NCBI GenBank assembly: GCA_964420325.1
Contig: CAYQSU010000021.1
Location: 1 to 44,688 of the forward strand
Length of the DNA stretch: 44,688 bases
Direction of reading: 5' to 3'
Origin: CAYQSU01 sp964420325
GTDB lineage: Bacteria; Pseudomonadota; Alphaproteobacteria; Rhodospirillales; Defluviicoccaceae
Part shown: positions 16,437-24,603 of the stretch, in pieces
How the letters are laid out: each line of letters starts with the position of its first letter
Numbering within the stretch: position 1 is the stretch's first letter
The notes under the pieces: generated by a model
Told to the model about the DNA's origin: nothing
The model's database searches: none
The model's input: only the letters and a program-made list of their open reading frames with translations
Translations under genes and position numbers: made by a program

Positions 16437-18041
16437 TCACGTCCTCCTCCTGAGCGCGCCGGCCGCCAGCCAGGTGACGCAGACAAGCCCGAGCGGGATC
16501 CAGTCGGCGTATCGACCATAGGGCGTCGGCACGGCGAGCGCGGCGGGAAGCGGCCCGTCGAGCACGCCTCTGGTGCCGAGGTCGAGGCGACCGGCGACCC
16601 GGCCGAACGGGTCGACGATGGCCGATATTCCGGTGGTGGCGACGCGGACCACCGGCAGCCCTTCCTCGACCGCTCGCAGTCGCGCCGCGGCGAAATGCTG
16701 ATAGGGTCCGGAAGAGATCCCGTACCAGGCGTCGTTGGTCAGGTTGAGGATCCACTCTGGCCGGTCGTCCGGGTCGCGAACGCGGCCGGGAAAGATGATC
16801 TCGTAGCAGATCAGCGGGCTCGCGGGAGGCAACCCCGGAAGCCTCAGCGTCGTGAGGCCGGCGCCCGCAGAGAAGTCCGTCGTGCCGGCCGTCAGCTTGG
16901 CGATGCCGAAAACGCCGCGGAACGGCACGTATTCGCCGAACGGAACGAGGTGGGATTTGTCGTAGACGGCGACGATGCGGCCGTTGCCGTCGATCGCCCC
17001 GAGGCTGTTCCAGACGCGAAAGGGCTCGCCCGGTGGCGTCCTCCGCAGCATGCCGAGGATCGTCAGCCCGTCCGCCGGCGTGGCGCGGGCGATCAGTTCA
17101 CGCCGGAACGGGTCCTCGCCAACGAAGAACGGAGCTGCCGTTTCCGCCCAGATCGTATGTGTTGGGTTGGCCGATCGCGGCGCGACGCCCATGCCGAGCT
17201 GCAGCGCCAGATGCTCGTCGAGAAGGTCCGGTCGCCACTTCTGCTGTTGGGCGATGTTGGGCTGAACGAGGCGCAGGCGAACGCCCTCGACCGAAGCGCT
17301 GTCGCCGGCCAGCGACAGCCGGAGTGCGCCCCCCGCCCACACCGCGGCGAGGACGCCGGCGATGGCCAAGGTCGCCTGGCGATTGCCCGGCCGCTCTTCT
17401 GCCAGCACGGCCGGCATCGCCGCCGCGGCGACCGTCAACAGCCCGAGGCCGTAGGTGCCGATCACCGCCGTCACCTGGATCATGGCGTCGGAGAACACCC
17501 AACTCGAGGCGATGAGGTTCCAGGGAAACCCGGTGAAGATCCATCCCCGAACCCATTCGAGCAAGGTCCAGAAGGCGGCGAAGGCAAGCACACTGCCGAT
17601 GCCGCGCAGCCGTGTCGCGTGAGTGAGAAGGGCGGCTAGACCCGGGAAGATCGCGAGCAGCGCGGCAAGGCCGAGAACGGCGAAGGGTCCGACCCAGGGA
17701 TAGATGCCGCCCCTGACGACGAAGGCGTTGGCGATCCAGTAGAGCCCGGCGACGAAAAAGCCGAAACCGAACCACCAGCCGGTGGCGAAGGCACCGGTCC
17801 GGGCGACACGGGCTTGAACCATCCACGACAGCCCGACGAACGCGGGAACCAGCGCAGGTGCGACGTGCACCGGGGGAAGCGCCGCGACTGCCAGCACGCC
17901 GAGACCCGATGCGACAAGCGCCCGCCGCCAGCCGCTCAGCTCGGCGACCACCCCTCGCAGTCGGGCGAACCCGCGGTCGACGGAGCGTCCCGACCGCCCG
18001 ACGCCGGGCGGCACCGGGGTGCAGCCGGACCCGTTGCTCAC
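16437..18041 (-). CDS. lnt: apolipoprotein N-acyltransferase
   Basis: A 534-residue inner-membrane enzyme that adds the third acyl chain to lipoproteins. The N-terminal half has about six hydrophobic segments (for example LVASGLGVLAVAALP and FATGWWFGFGFFVAGLYWIA). The C-terminal periplasmic nitrilase-like domain holds the triad: Glu in IWAETAAPFF, Lys in YDKSHLVPFGEYVPF, and Cys in LICYEIIFPG. A final membrane segment ends the chain (WIPLGLVCVTWLAAGAL). The start is GTG 18041, overlapping the corC stop by 4 nt. It is followed by the xre-metK unit, which has its own promoter region. Confidence 0.95.
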   Translation of the reverse strand: MSNGSGCTPVPPGVGRSGRSVDRGFARLRGVVAELSGWRRALVASGLGVLAVAALPPVHVAPALVPAFVGLSWMVQARVARTGAFATGWWFGFGFFVAGLYWIANAFVVRGGIYPWVGPFAVLGLAALLAIFPGLAALLTHATRLRGIGSVLAFAAFWTLLEWVRGWIFTGFPWNLIASSWVFSDAMIQVTAVIGTYGLGLLTVAAAAMPAVLAEERPGNRQATLAIAGVLAAVWAGGALRLSLAGDSASVEGVRLRLVQPNIAQQQKWRPDLLDEHLALQLGMGVAPRSANPTHTIWAETAAPFFVGEDPFRRELIARATPADGLTILGMLRRTPPGEPFRVWNSLGAIDGNGRIVAVYDKSHLVPFGEYVPFRGVFGIAKLTAGTTDFSAGAGLTTLRLPGLPPASPLICYEIIFPGRVRDPDDRPEWILNLTNDAWYGISSGPYQHFAAARLRAVEEGLPVVRVATTGISAIVDPFGRVAGRLDLGTRGVLDGPLPAALAVPTPYGRYADWIPLGLVCVTWLAAGALRRRT

Positions 18042-19003
18042 GAGGGATGAACCGGTTCGCCGGGATCTTTCTCGGCCGCCTGCGACGGTGGAGGCGCGGC
18101 CCGCCTCACCCGCAGGCGACGGACACGCCGCGGATCGGCGTCAACAACCTCGAACTCGAGCCCGGAGGGATGGGACAGCAATTCGCCGCGAATGGGGACA
18201 CGTCCCGCCAGGGCGAAGACGAGGCCGCCCAGCGTGTCGATCTCCTCCCTCTCGTCATCGGCGAGAACCGGGCCGAAGTGCTCCTCGAGCGCTTCGACGA
18301 GCGTGCGCGCGTCGGCATCGATCGAACCGTCCGGGCGGCGGACGAAGGTCGGTTCGAGGGCGCGATCGTGTTCGTCCTGGATCTCGCCGACGATCTCCTC
18401 AACCAGATCCTCGATGGTGACGAGGCCGTCGACACCTCCGTATTCGTCGACAACGAGCGCCATGTGTGATCGCTTGATCCGCATCTCGAGCAGGAGCTCC
18501 ATCACCCGCATCGACGGCGCGACGAAGAGCACCGGCCGCAACACCTTCGAAGGCTTGAAGGCCTGCTTTTCGCCCCGCCACGTGACGACGTCCTTGATGT
18601 GCACCATGCCGAGGGCGTCATCGAGGGTGTCGCGGTAGACCGGCAGCCGCGAATGGCCGGCCCGGTTCATGACCTCCATGACCTCCTCGAGCGACGCCGT
18701 GCTTTCGACTGCGACGATGTCGGCCCGCGGCACCATCACGTCTTCGACGGTCTGATCGCGCAGGCTGAGGATGTTGACCAGCAGCGTCCGCTCGTCTTCG
18801 TCGAGGGGGATCTCCGCGGTCTCCCGCTCCTCGATCAGCTCGTCCAGCTCGTCACGAGCGGAGCTCCGACCGTTGCGACCGCCGCGCAGCCGCCGCAGGA
18901 TGTCCCGGACAAGGCGCCGAAGTTTCGGCGGTGGGACGGCCCGGTCGTCGCCGGGCGTGCTACTTCCGTCGCCCGGATCGCTATCCTGGGTCTGCGGGCG
19001 CAT
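18038..19003 (-). CDS. corC: CorC/TlyC-type CBS-domain protein
   Basis: A 321-residue soluble protein with two CBS domains (around VEDVMVPRADIVAVE...SRLPVYRDTLDDALGMVHIKD and VLFVAPSMRVMELL...VVDEYGGVDGLVTIEDLVEEIVGEI) and a C-terminal CorC_HlyC transporter-associated domain (PDGSIDADARTLVEALEEHFG to EFEVVDADPRRVRRLRV). Family members are linked to magnesium and cobalt efflux, but biochemical roles vary. The ATG at 19003 overlaps the ybeY stop by 23 nt, and the stop overlaps lnt as GTGA. The ybeY-corC-lnt order is the usual one in proteobacteria. Confidence 0.92.
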   Translation of the reverse strand: MRPQTQDSDPGDGSSTPGDDRAVPPPKLRRLVRDILRRLRGGRNGRSSARDELDELIEERETAEIPLDEDERTLLVNILSLRDQTVEDVMVPRADIVAVESTASLEEVMEVMNRAGHSRLPVYRDTLDDALGMVHIKDVVTWRGEKQAFKPSKVLRPVLFVAPSMRVMELLLEMRIKRSHMALVVDEYGGVDGLVTIEDLVEEIVGEIQDEHDRALEPTFVRRPDGSIDADARTLVEALEEHFGPVLADDEREEIDTLGGLVFALAGRVPIRGELLSHPSGLEFEVVDADPRRVRRLRVRRAAPPPSQAAEKDPGEPVHPS

Positions 19004-19505
19004 CCGTGATCACCTGCTGCGAAGCATAAGGGTCGGCAATGCCGAGCGCGGCCAGGATCTCGATCTCCACGCGCTCCATCCGGTCCGCTTCACATCGGGA
19101 CGAGTGGTCATAGCCAAGAAGGTGAAGCATACCATGAACGACGAGATGACTTAAATGGTCCGCGAGGGTCTTGCCTTCGGCGTCCGCCTCGGCCGCCGCG
19201 GTCTGCTGGGCGACGATGATGTCGCCGAGCAGCACCGGCGGCTCGGACGCTTCCGCACCGGCCAGGGCGGCGGCATCGGCTGCGGGAAACGCCAGCACGT
19301 TGGTCGGCTTGTCGGCTCCGCGGTAGGTGCGATTGAGCGAAGTCATGGTCTCGTCATCGGTGAGCATGACGCCCGCCTCCGCGGCGCCCCGAACCGAGGC
19401 GGCGCGAGCGAACGCGGCCTCTGCCGCCAGGCGGCACACCCGCTCGGGGTCGGCGAGGCGGACGCGCCAAGCCGGCGCCTCGACGGTCACATCGACGTCA
19501 ATCAT
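18981..19505 (-). CDS. ybeY: endoribonuclease YbeY
   Basis: A 174-residue metal-dependent RNase involved in 16S rRNA 3' maturation and ribosome quality control. The zinc site HGMLHLLGYDH (His124, His128, His134) is intact, and the conserved LNRTYRGADKPTNVLAFP segment precedes it. The start is ATG 19505, which overlaps the phoH stop by 8 nt (ATGATTGA). It has a family-typical length. Confidence 0.95.
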   Translation of the reverse strand: MIDVDVTVEAPAWRVRLADPERVCRLAAEAAFARAASVRGAAEAGVMLTDDETMTSLNRTYRGADKPTNVLAFPAADAAALAGAEASEPPVLLGDIIVAQQTAAAEADAEGKTLADHLSHLVVHGMLHLLGYDHSSRCEADRMERVEIEILAALGIADPYASQQVITDAPADPG

Positions 19506-20535
19506 CGCGGTCACGGCCTGCCGCGTCCTCGGTGACGTAGCGTGCGCCGACCCCAAGCCGGTTTTCCGCCTCCTCATAGGCGCGCACGATGCGGGTCACC
19601 AGCGGGTGGCGGACCACGTCGGCGTCCGTGAAGTGAACGAAGGCGACGCCCTCGACCCGGTGAAGGATTTCCAGCGCGTGCCTGAGACCCGAGCGTGTTC
19701 CCTTGGGCAGGTCGACCTGGCTGAGGTCGCCGGTGACCACCATGCAGGCGTTTTCCCCGAGGCGGGTGAGAAACATCTTCATCTGCACTGCGGTGGTGTT
19801 CTGCGCCTCGTCGAGGATCACGAACGCGTTCGACAGCGTCCTGCCGCGCATGAACGCCAGAGGGGCCACCTCGATCTCGCCGCTCTCGAGGCGCTTGACC
19901 ACCTGCTGGGCCGGAAGCATGTCGTAGAGCGCGTCGTAGAGAGGACGCAGATAGGGATCGACCTTCTCGCGCATGCTTCCGGGCAGGAAGCCGAGCTGCT
20001 CGCCGGCCTCGACGGCGGGGCGGGAGAGGATGATCCGGTCCACCTCGCCGCTGACCAGGCGCTCCACCGCCTTGGCCACCGCCAGATAGGTCTTGCCGGT
20101 CCCCGCCGGCCCGAGGCCGAACACCAGCTCGTGCTCATCGATGGCGCGGATGTAAGCGGCCTGGGTCGGCGTGCGCGCCGCCACCCTGCGCTGGCGAATG
20201 CGGATCTCGAGATCGGCGTCCGTGGCGCCGCTGCCGCGGGCGACCATGCGCACCGCGTCGTCCACCTCCTGATCCCGCACCGTGACCCCCCGCTTCAGGC
20301 GTCCGTAAAGGAAATCCAGCACGTTGTGAGCAGAATCCACCGCTTCACCGGGTCCGCGGATGGTGACCAGGTTGCCGCGCGCGTCGATGCTGACGTCCAG
20401 CTGTTGCTCGATCCGTGCCAGGTGGGCGTGATGCGAGCCGAAGAGCTGCAGAACAAGGCGGTTGTCTTCGAACTCCATCTGCAGAGACTTCTCGTCTGCG
20501 GCAGGCAGAACACCCGGATGCCACGACGGGGTCAA
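19498..20535 (-). CDS. PhoH-like ATPase
   Basis: A PhoH-family P-loop ATPase of about 345 residues. The N-terminal region includes a KH-like segment (IEQQLDVSIDARGNLVTIRG). The ATPase core has Walker A GPAGTGKT, the RPAVEAGEQLGFLPG stretch, Walker B NAFVILDEAQN and the GDLSQVDLP sensor. It always travels with ybeY and is linked to RNA metabolism. The start is uncertain. TTG 20535 overlaps the miaB stop as TTGA and has GAAGG 9 nt upstream. ATG 20580 (49-nt overlap with miaB) and ATG 20478 are alternatives. Confidence 0.92.
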   Translation of the reverse strand: MTPSWHPGVLPAADEKSLQMEFEDNRLVLQLFGSHHAHLARIEQQLDVSIDARGNLVTIRGPGEAVDSAHNVLDFLYGRLKRGVTVRDQEVDDAVRMVARGSGATDADLEIRIRQRRVAARTPTQAAYIRAIDEHELVFGLGPAGTGKTYLAVAKAVERLVSGEVDRIILSRPAVEAGEQLGFLPGSMREKVDPYLRPLYDALYDMLPAQQVVKRLESGEIEVAPLAFMRGRTLSNAFVILDEAQNTTAVQMKMFLTRLGENACMVVTGDLSQVDLPKGTRSGLRHALEILHRVEGVAFVHFTDADVVRHPLVTRIVRAYEEAENRLGVGARYVTEDAAGRDRDD

Positions 20536-21914
20536 GCCGCGAGACCTTCGGCAAGCACGCCTGCTACGCTGTTGGCCCATCCGTTCGTGATCCGCACGGA
20601 CTGGATGGTCCCGATCAGGCCTGTCGGGCCCTCGGCGTGGACGGCTTGCATGAACGGGCTACGGCCGAGGATCTGCCCAGGCATGCGGCCTTGACCCGCG
20701 AACAGCACCGGCAACGTGCGACCGATGCAGCCCTCGTTGAACGCTCTCTGCTGCGCGTTGAGCACCTTCTGCAGGGCGTGAAGGCGCTGGCTCTTCACCC
20801 GATCGTCGATCTGGCGCGCCGCCGCCGCGGGCGTGCCGGGCCGGGGGCTGTACTTGAAGGAATACGCCTGGGCGAAGCCAACGGCCTCGACCAGATCGAT
20901 CGTCGCCTGGAAGTCCGCATCCGTCTCGCCGGGAAAGCCGACGATGAAATCAGAGCTCAGCGCGATCGCCGGGTGCGCCCCGCGCAGCCGATCGACGACC
21001 CGCCGGTAGTCGTCGGCGGTGTGCCGCCGGTTCATCGACGCGAGCACGGCGTCCGAGCCCGATTGCACGGGCAGATGCACGAAGGGCATCAGAGCACCGA
21101 CATCGCGATGCGCCTCGATCAGTTCGTCTGTCATGTCCGCCGGGTGGGACGTCGCGTAGCGGATGCGGCTGACGCCAGGGATCTCGGCCACCGCCCGGAT
21201 CAGCCGCCCGAGCCCCCATTCGCGTCCGTCCCCGGCTTCGCCGTGGTAGCTGTTGACATTCTGACCCAACAGCGTGATCTCGACGACGTTGGAGGCCGCC
21301 AACCGCCGCGCCTCCGCCAGCACGTCGGCCACCGGACGCGAATACTCGGCGCCGCGGGTGTAGGGCACGACGCAGAACGTGCAGAACTTGTCGCATCCTT
21401 CCTGGACGGTGAGAAAGGCGCTTGCTTCGCCCTCCCTGTTGGTGATCTCGGGAAGGAAGTCGAACTTGGCTTCCGGGGGAAACTCGGTGTCCAGAACCGA
21501 GCCCGCACCGCGGCTCACCCGCGCCACCATCTCCGGCAGCCGGTGATAGGTCTGCGGGCCCAGGACGATGTCCACGAACGGCGCCCGCCTCAGGATCTCG
21601 TCCCCCTCGGCCTGGGCGACGCAGCCGGCGACCGCGAGGAGAACGGGTCCGCCGCTCTCTCGCGGCCGATGCTTGAGCGCCCGGAGCCGCCCCAGCTCGG
21701 AGAACACCTTCTCGGAAGCCTTCTCGCGGATGTGGCAGGTGTTGAGGATGACGATGTCGGCATCGTCGGGCGCTTCGGTGCGTTCAAAGCCGAGCGGCGC
21801 GAGAACGTCCGCCATGCGGGCGGAATCGTACACGTTCATCTGGCAGCCGAACGTCTTGATGCAGAGCTTCTTGACCACGGCCGCTTCGTCAAGCGCGCCG
21901 GCGCGCGGCGCCAA
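20532..21914 (-). CDS. miaB: tRNA-2-methylthio-N6-isopentenyladenosine synthase
   Basis: A radical-SAM methylthiotransferase of about 460 residues acting on i6A37 of tRNA. The N-terminal UPF0004 domain has cluster-binding Cys24, Cys60 and Cys98 (TFGCQMN, LNTCHIREKA, AGCVAQ). The radical-SAM motif is CDKFCTFC (Cys174, Cys178, Cys181). The C terminus is a TRAM-type RNA-binding domain. Numbering starts at TTG 21914; GTG 21878 (VVKKLCIKTFGC) is an equally plausible start. It lies 107 bp after fur and before phoH, the standard alphaproteobacterial order. Confidence 0.95.
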   Translation of the reverse strand: MAPRAGALDEAAVVKKLCIKTFGCQMNVYDSARMADVLAPLGFERTEAPDDADIVILNTCHIREKASEKVFSELGRLRALKHRPRESGGPVLLAVAGCVAQAEGDEILRRAPFVDIVLGPQTYHRLPEMVARVSRGAGSVLDTEFPPEAKFDFLPEITNREGEASAFLTVQEGCDKFCTFCVVPYTRGAEYSRPVADVLAEARRLAASNVVEITLLGQNVNSYHGEAGDGREWGLGRLIRAVAEIPGVSRIRYATSHPADMTDELIEAHRDVGALMPFVHLPVQSGSDAVLASMNRRHTADDYRRVVDRLRGAHPAIALSSDFIVGFPGETDADFQATIDLVEAVGFAQAYSFKYSPRPGTPAAAARQIDDRVKSQRLHALQKVLNAQQRAFNEGCIGRTLPVLFAGQGRMPGQILGRSPFMQAVHAEGPTGLIGTIQSVRITNGWANSVAGVLAEGLAA

Positions 21915-22021
21915 GCCCGAAAGGAGCCGTCATCGGTCAGGAGGCGTCCCGAAGCGCGATCGTCATTTGTCGAAAGGTAGCAAGCCGCCCTGGCGAGTCA
22001 AGTTACCCTCGCATGATCCAT

Positions 22022-22453
22022 TCACTTGGAGCTCTTCGGCGCCTTCAGGGGAACGCCGAAAAGCTCGAGCCGATGCCCGACCAGCCGGTACCCATGCTTC
22101 TCGGCCACCTGCCGCTGCAGTTCCTCGATGTCGGCGCTGCGGAACTCGATGACTTCGCCGGACTGAATGTCGATGAGATGGTCGTGATGCTCGTCGGTCG
22201 CCTCTTCGTATCGCGAGCGTCCGTCCCCGAAGTCGTGGCGTTCGATGATGCTCGCCTCCTCGAACAGACGCACGGTCCGATAGACCGTCGCGATGCTGAT
22301 TCGCGGATCCAACTGGGCGGCCCGTCGGTACACCTCCTCGACGTCGGGGTGATCCGTTGCCTCGGACAGGACGCGCGCGATGATCCGGCGCTGGCCGGTC
22401 ATCTTCATGCCCTTCTCCGTGCAGAGCTGCTCGATACGCGATGGCGGTGTCAT
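22022..22453 (-). CDS. fur: Fur-family metalloregulator
   Basis: A 143-residue Fur-type repressor. The N-terminal winged helix has MTGQRRIIARVL and the recognition-helix region ISIATVYRTVRLFEEASII. The C-terminal dimerisation domain holds the metal-binding HHDHLIDIQSGEVIEF (His89, His90, His92). The CxxC structural zinc motif of E. coli Fur is absent, as is usual in alphaproteobacteria, where orthologues may respond to iron or manganese. It precedes miaB on the same strand. Calling it Fur rather than Mur is by family only. Confidence 0.9.
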   Translation of the reverse strand: MTPPSRIEQLCTEKGMKMTGQRRIIARVLSEATDHPDVEEVYRRAAQLDPRISIATVYRTVRLFEEASIIERHDFGDGRSRYEEATDEHHDHLIDIQSGEVIEFRSADIEELQRQVAEKHGYRLVGHRLELFGVPLKAPKSSK

Positions 22454-22499
22454 CTTACCTCCCTCGCGCCCGGCCCCCTGCCCGAGCGTACGTTTTGTT

Positions 22500-22528
22500 G
22501 CACGCCCGCGTTCGGACGGCGGGCGTGC
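22500..22528 (-). terminator. strong hairpin between mucR and fur
   Basis: GCACGCCCGC (22500-22509) and GCGGGCGTGC (22519-22528) form a perfect 10-bp stem with a 9-nt loop in the 114-bp mucR-fur gap. In the minus direction it is followed by AACAAAACG, not a U run, so it would be a non-canonical terminator. In the plus direction it is preceded by TTTTGTT and followed by CCCCCC. Confidence 0.5.
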
Positions 22529-22567
22529 CCCCCTTCTCGCCTTCGGTTGCGCACCCCTTGCCCGTCG

Positions 22568-22978
22568 TTACCCCGCCTGCCGCCGCTTGGTGCCAAGGCC
22601 GATCTTCTTGGCGAGGTGGCTTCTGTGCTTGGCATAGTTCGGCGCAACCATGGGATAGTCCGGAGGAAGTCCCCAACGCTCCCGGTATTCCTCCGGAGTC
22701 ATGTTGTAGGCGGTCTTCAAGTGCCGCTTGAGCATCTTCAGCTTCTTGCCGTCCTCGAGGCAGACGAGGTAGTCGGGAAAGACGGACCGCTTGACGGCGA
22801 CCGCCGGCCTCGGACGCTCGGGAGCCGCGGGCTCGGTGCCGATGGAAGTCAGGGTCCTGTACACCTCCTGTATCAACTTCGGCAGATCGGCAAGCGGCAG
22901 GGGGTTGTTGCCGACATGCGCGGCAACGATCTCGGTTGTAAGCTCAAGCATTTCGCTTGGACTGGGCTTCTCGCTCAT
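22568..22978 (-). CDS. MucR/Ros-family zinc-finger transcriptional regulator
   Basis: A 136-residue MucR/Ros protein. The N-terminal oligomerisation part starts SEMLELTTEIVAAHVGNN. The DNA-binding core is YLVCLEDGKKLKMLKRHL followed by NMTPEEYRERWGLP and NYAKHRSHLAKKIGLG. Ros-type fingers use C-x2-D-x9-H-x3-H. Here C73, D76 and H86 are present but the last ligand is Ala90 (HLKTAYNM). Such regulators in alphaproteobacteria control motility, surface polysaccharides and the cell cycle; the targets here are unknown. It is divergent from the TusA-like gene across 72 bp. Confidence 0.9.
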   Translation of the reverse strand: MSEKPSPSEMLELTTEIVAAHVGNNPLPLADLPKLIQEVYRTLTSIGTEPAAPERPRPAVAVKRSVFPDYLVCLEDGKKLKMLKRHLKTAYNMTPEEYRERWGLPPDYPMVAPNYAKHRSHLAKKIGLGTKRRQAG

Positions 22979-23017
22979 ACGAAAATGTTCTCCAGGACTT
23001 TAGCGCCAGGGCCCTTA

Positions 23018-23023
23018 TATAAT
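23018..23023 (+). promoter_or_regulatory. consensus TATAAT -10 box for the TusA-like gene
   Basis: A perfect TATAAT lies 27 bp upstream of the TusA-like ATG inside TTATATAATTT. The -35 region (around 22994-23000, AGGACTT) is poor, so an activator or an extended contact may be needed. On the opposite strand the same AT stretch gives TTATATAAG, which could serve mucR. Confidence 0.5.
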
Positions 23024-23050
23024 TTCCTGCGCGTTTCATGGCAAGGCGCT

Positions 23051-23329
23051 ATGATGGGAAATACAAAAGAGGTCTCCGATCAGAAAGGCCCCGACTTTTT
23101 TCTCGACATCACCGGTGAGGTCTGCCCGATGACCTTCGTGCGGACGAAGCTGCTCGTCGAGCGAATGACCTCGGGCCAAACCGCGGAAATCCGCCTGAAA
23201 GGCGCCGAGCCGCTGTCGAACGTGCCGCGCGCCGTCGTCGCCGAAGGGCACGCCGTGCTCAGCTTCGCGCCCGAGGACGCGAGCCGCGATCCGACCTCAG
23301 TCCACCGTCTCGTCATCCGCAAGGGCTGA
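23051..23329 (+). CDS. TusA-like sulfurtransferase
   Basis: A 92-residue SirA/TusA-fold protein with the sulfur-carrier motif EVCPMTFVRTKLL (Cys25-Pro26), then GQTAEIRLKG and NVPRAVVAEGHAVL. TusA-type proteins relay persulfide sulfur to tRNA thiolation, molybdenum cofactor or sulfur oxidation systems; the partner here is unknown. It is the only plus-strand gene in this block. Its last 33 nt overlap the 3' end of rimI on the other strand, so the two messages are antisense at their tails. Confidence 0.88.
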   Translation: MMGNTKEVSDQKGPDFFLDITGEVCPMTFVRTKLLVERMTSGQTAEIRLKGAEPLSNVPRAVVAEGHAVLSFAPEDASRDPTSVHRLVIRKG

Positions 23330-23785
23330 GCAGGCGATCTCGTCGAGATCACGGCGGAGAATCAACGCATCGACCGCAACCATCGGCGATCGACGGTAAT
23401 AGGAGGGGCGCCGGCCGACCGGCTGGAAGCCGTTCGCGAAGTAGAACGCCGTCGCCGCCGCATTGTCGCTCGCCACCTCGAGATAGGCGCGGCGCGCGCC
23501 AAGCGCCCGGGCCGCGCGCAGGGCCGCGTGCAGCAGTCGGCGCCCCTGTCCGCGGCGACGATGCGAGGGCTCGACGGCAAGAGCCAGGATCTCGCACTCG
23601 TCTGCGACCGAGCGGCAGACGATGCAGCCGGCGGGGACCGAGGCGGTCGCGGCCAGGAAGGCGAAGCCCACGTCGCGCAGCAGCTCTGCGATCGTTTCCG
23701 CGGTCCATGACCCGCCGAGATGGTCGGCGCAGAGTCGGGCGACGGCCGCGGCCTCCTCGGGCGGAACCGCCGACAGGCGTATCAC
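23297..23785 (-). CDS. rimI: GNAT acetyltransferase, probable ribosomal-protein-alanine N-acetyltransferase
   Basis: A 162-residue GNAT protein. It has CEILALAVEPSHRRRGQGRRLL (acetyl-CoA loop R-R-G-Q-G), AYLEVASDNAAATAFYFANGF and the RimI-like end GRRPSYYRRS. The likely reaction is N-terminal acetylation of ribosomal protein S18. The start is GTG 23785, one base after the tsaB stop. A longer frame reaches back to 23881 but would overlap tsaB by 95 nt. The tsaB-rimI pair is conserved in many bacteria. Confidence 0.87.
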   Translation of the reverse strand: MIRLSAVPPEEAAAVARLCADHLGGSWTAETIAELLRDVGFAFLAATASVPAGCIVCRSVADECEILALAVEPSHRRRGQGRRLLHAALRAARALGARRAYLEVASDNAAATAFYFANGFQPVGRRPSYYRRSPMVAVDALILRRDLDEIACSALADDETVD

Positions 23786-23786
23786 G

Positions 23787-24485
23787 TCAGGAAGCCGGTG
23801 CGGCCCGCCGTCGGGCCGTCGGCTGAGGCGTTGCTTCGGGAGGCCGGAGGTAGAGCGGTCGGGGCGGCGCAGCGGCAACACCGGGCCTCCACCGTCGCGC
23901 CGCTACGACGGCGACGGCGGCGGCATCGGGGTGGCCAGGGCCCTGTGCCTGCGGCGCATGGACGCCGGCGGATCGCAGCCACGCCGCCACCCGGTCGGCG
24001 GCGTCGCCGGCGATGACGATCGGTTGCGTCGGAACGAAGCTTGCCAACGCCTGTTCTCCGAGGACGGTCGGCGAGCTCAGGGGGGTGTTGTCGCTCCGGA
24101 AGAGCTGGGCGAAAACATCGGCGCGGCGGGTGTCCAAGGCCACGAGCAAGGGCCGTTCGTCGTCGCGCTGGCGCGGCACCGCTTCCGCCACGGCCTCGAG
24201 GGTGGTGACGCCGAAGCACGGGGTCCCCGCCGCCAATGCCATGCCGCGCGCGGCCGCCAGCCCGACGCGCATGCCGGTGAAGGCACCCGGGCCGACGGTC
24301 ACGGCAATCAGCTCGAAGTCGCGGAACCCGAGCCCCGATTCCGCAACCACCGCCGCCACCATCGGCATCAGCGCTTCGGCGTGCCCGCGGCTCATGGCCG
24401 AGAGCCGCCGGGCGACGATCACGCCGTCATGCCAGGCGGCGACCGAGCACGCAGCGGTCGCCGTGTCCATCGCCAGGATGTTCAC
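23787..24485 (-). CDS. tsaB: tRNA t6A biosynthesis protein TsaB
   Basis: A 232-residue ASKHA-fold partner of TsaD, needed for N6-threonylcarbamoyladenosine at tRNA position 37. It has NILAMDTATAACSVAAW at the N terminus, HAEALMPMV, and VGPGAFTGMRVGLAAARG, all diagnostic. The start is GTG 24485. The C-terminal part is Ala/Pro/Arg rich and poorly conserved. rimI follows with a 1-nt gap. The 118-bp space before it (to nfuA) shows no recognisable gene. Confidence 0.93.
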   Translation of the reverse strand: MNILAMDTATAACSVAAWHDGVIVARRLSAMSRGHAEALMPMVAAVVAESGLGFRDFELIAVTVGPGAFTGMRVGLAAARGMALAAGTPCFGVTTLEAVAEAVPRQRDDERPLLVALDTRRADVFAQLFRSDNTPLSSPTVLGEQALASFVPTQPIVIAGDAADRVAAWLRSAGVHAPQAQGPGHPDAAAVAVVAARRWRPGVAAAPPRPLYLRPPEATPQPTARRRAAPAS

Positions 24486-24603
24486 CGGCCGACGGACTCG
24501 GCCCGGCGCCGTCGCCGGCGCAGCCTCTCAGGTGATGGCGCAGGCTTCATCGAAGGTCGGCCGATCCCTGAGGCGAGCGTGTTCGGCCTGCGACCGCCAG
24601 GGC

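Noticed and set aside
22500..22528. Small RNA gene suggested by the strong hairpin between mucR and fur
   Set aside because: No promoter or terminator pair delimits an independent transcript; it is better explained as the end of the mucR message.
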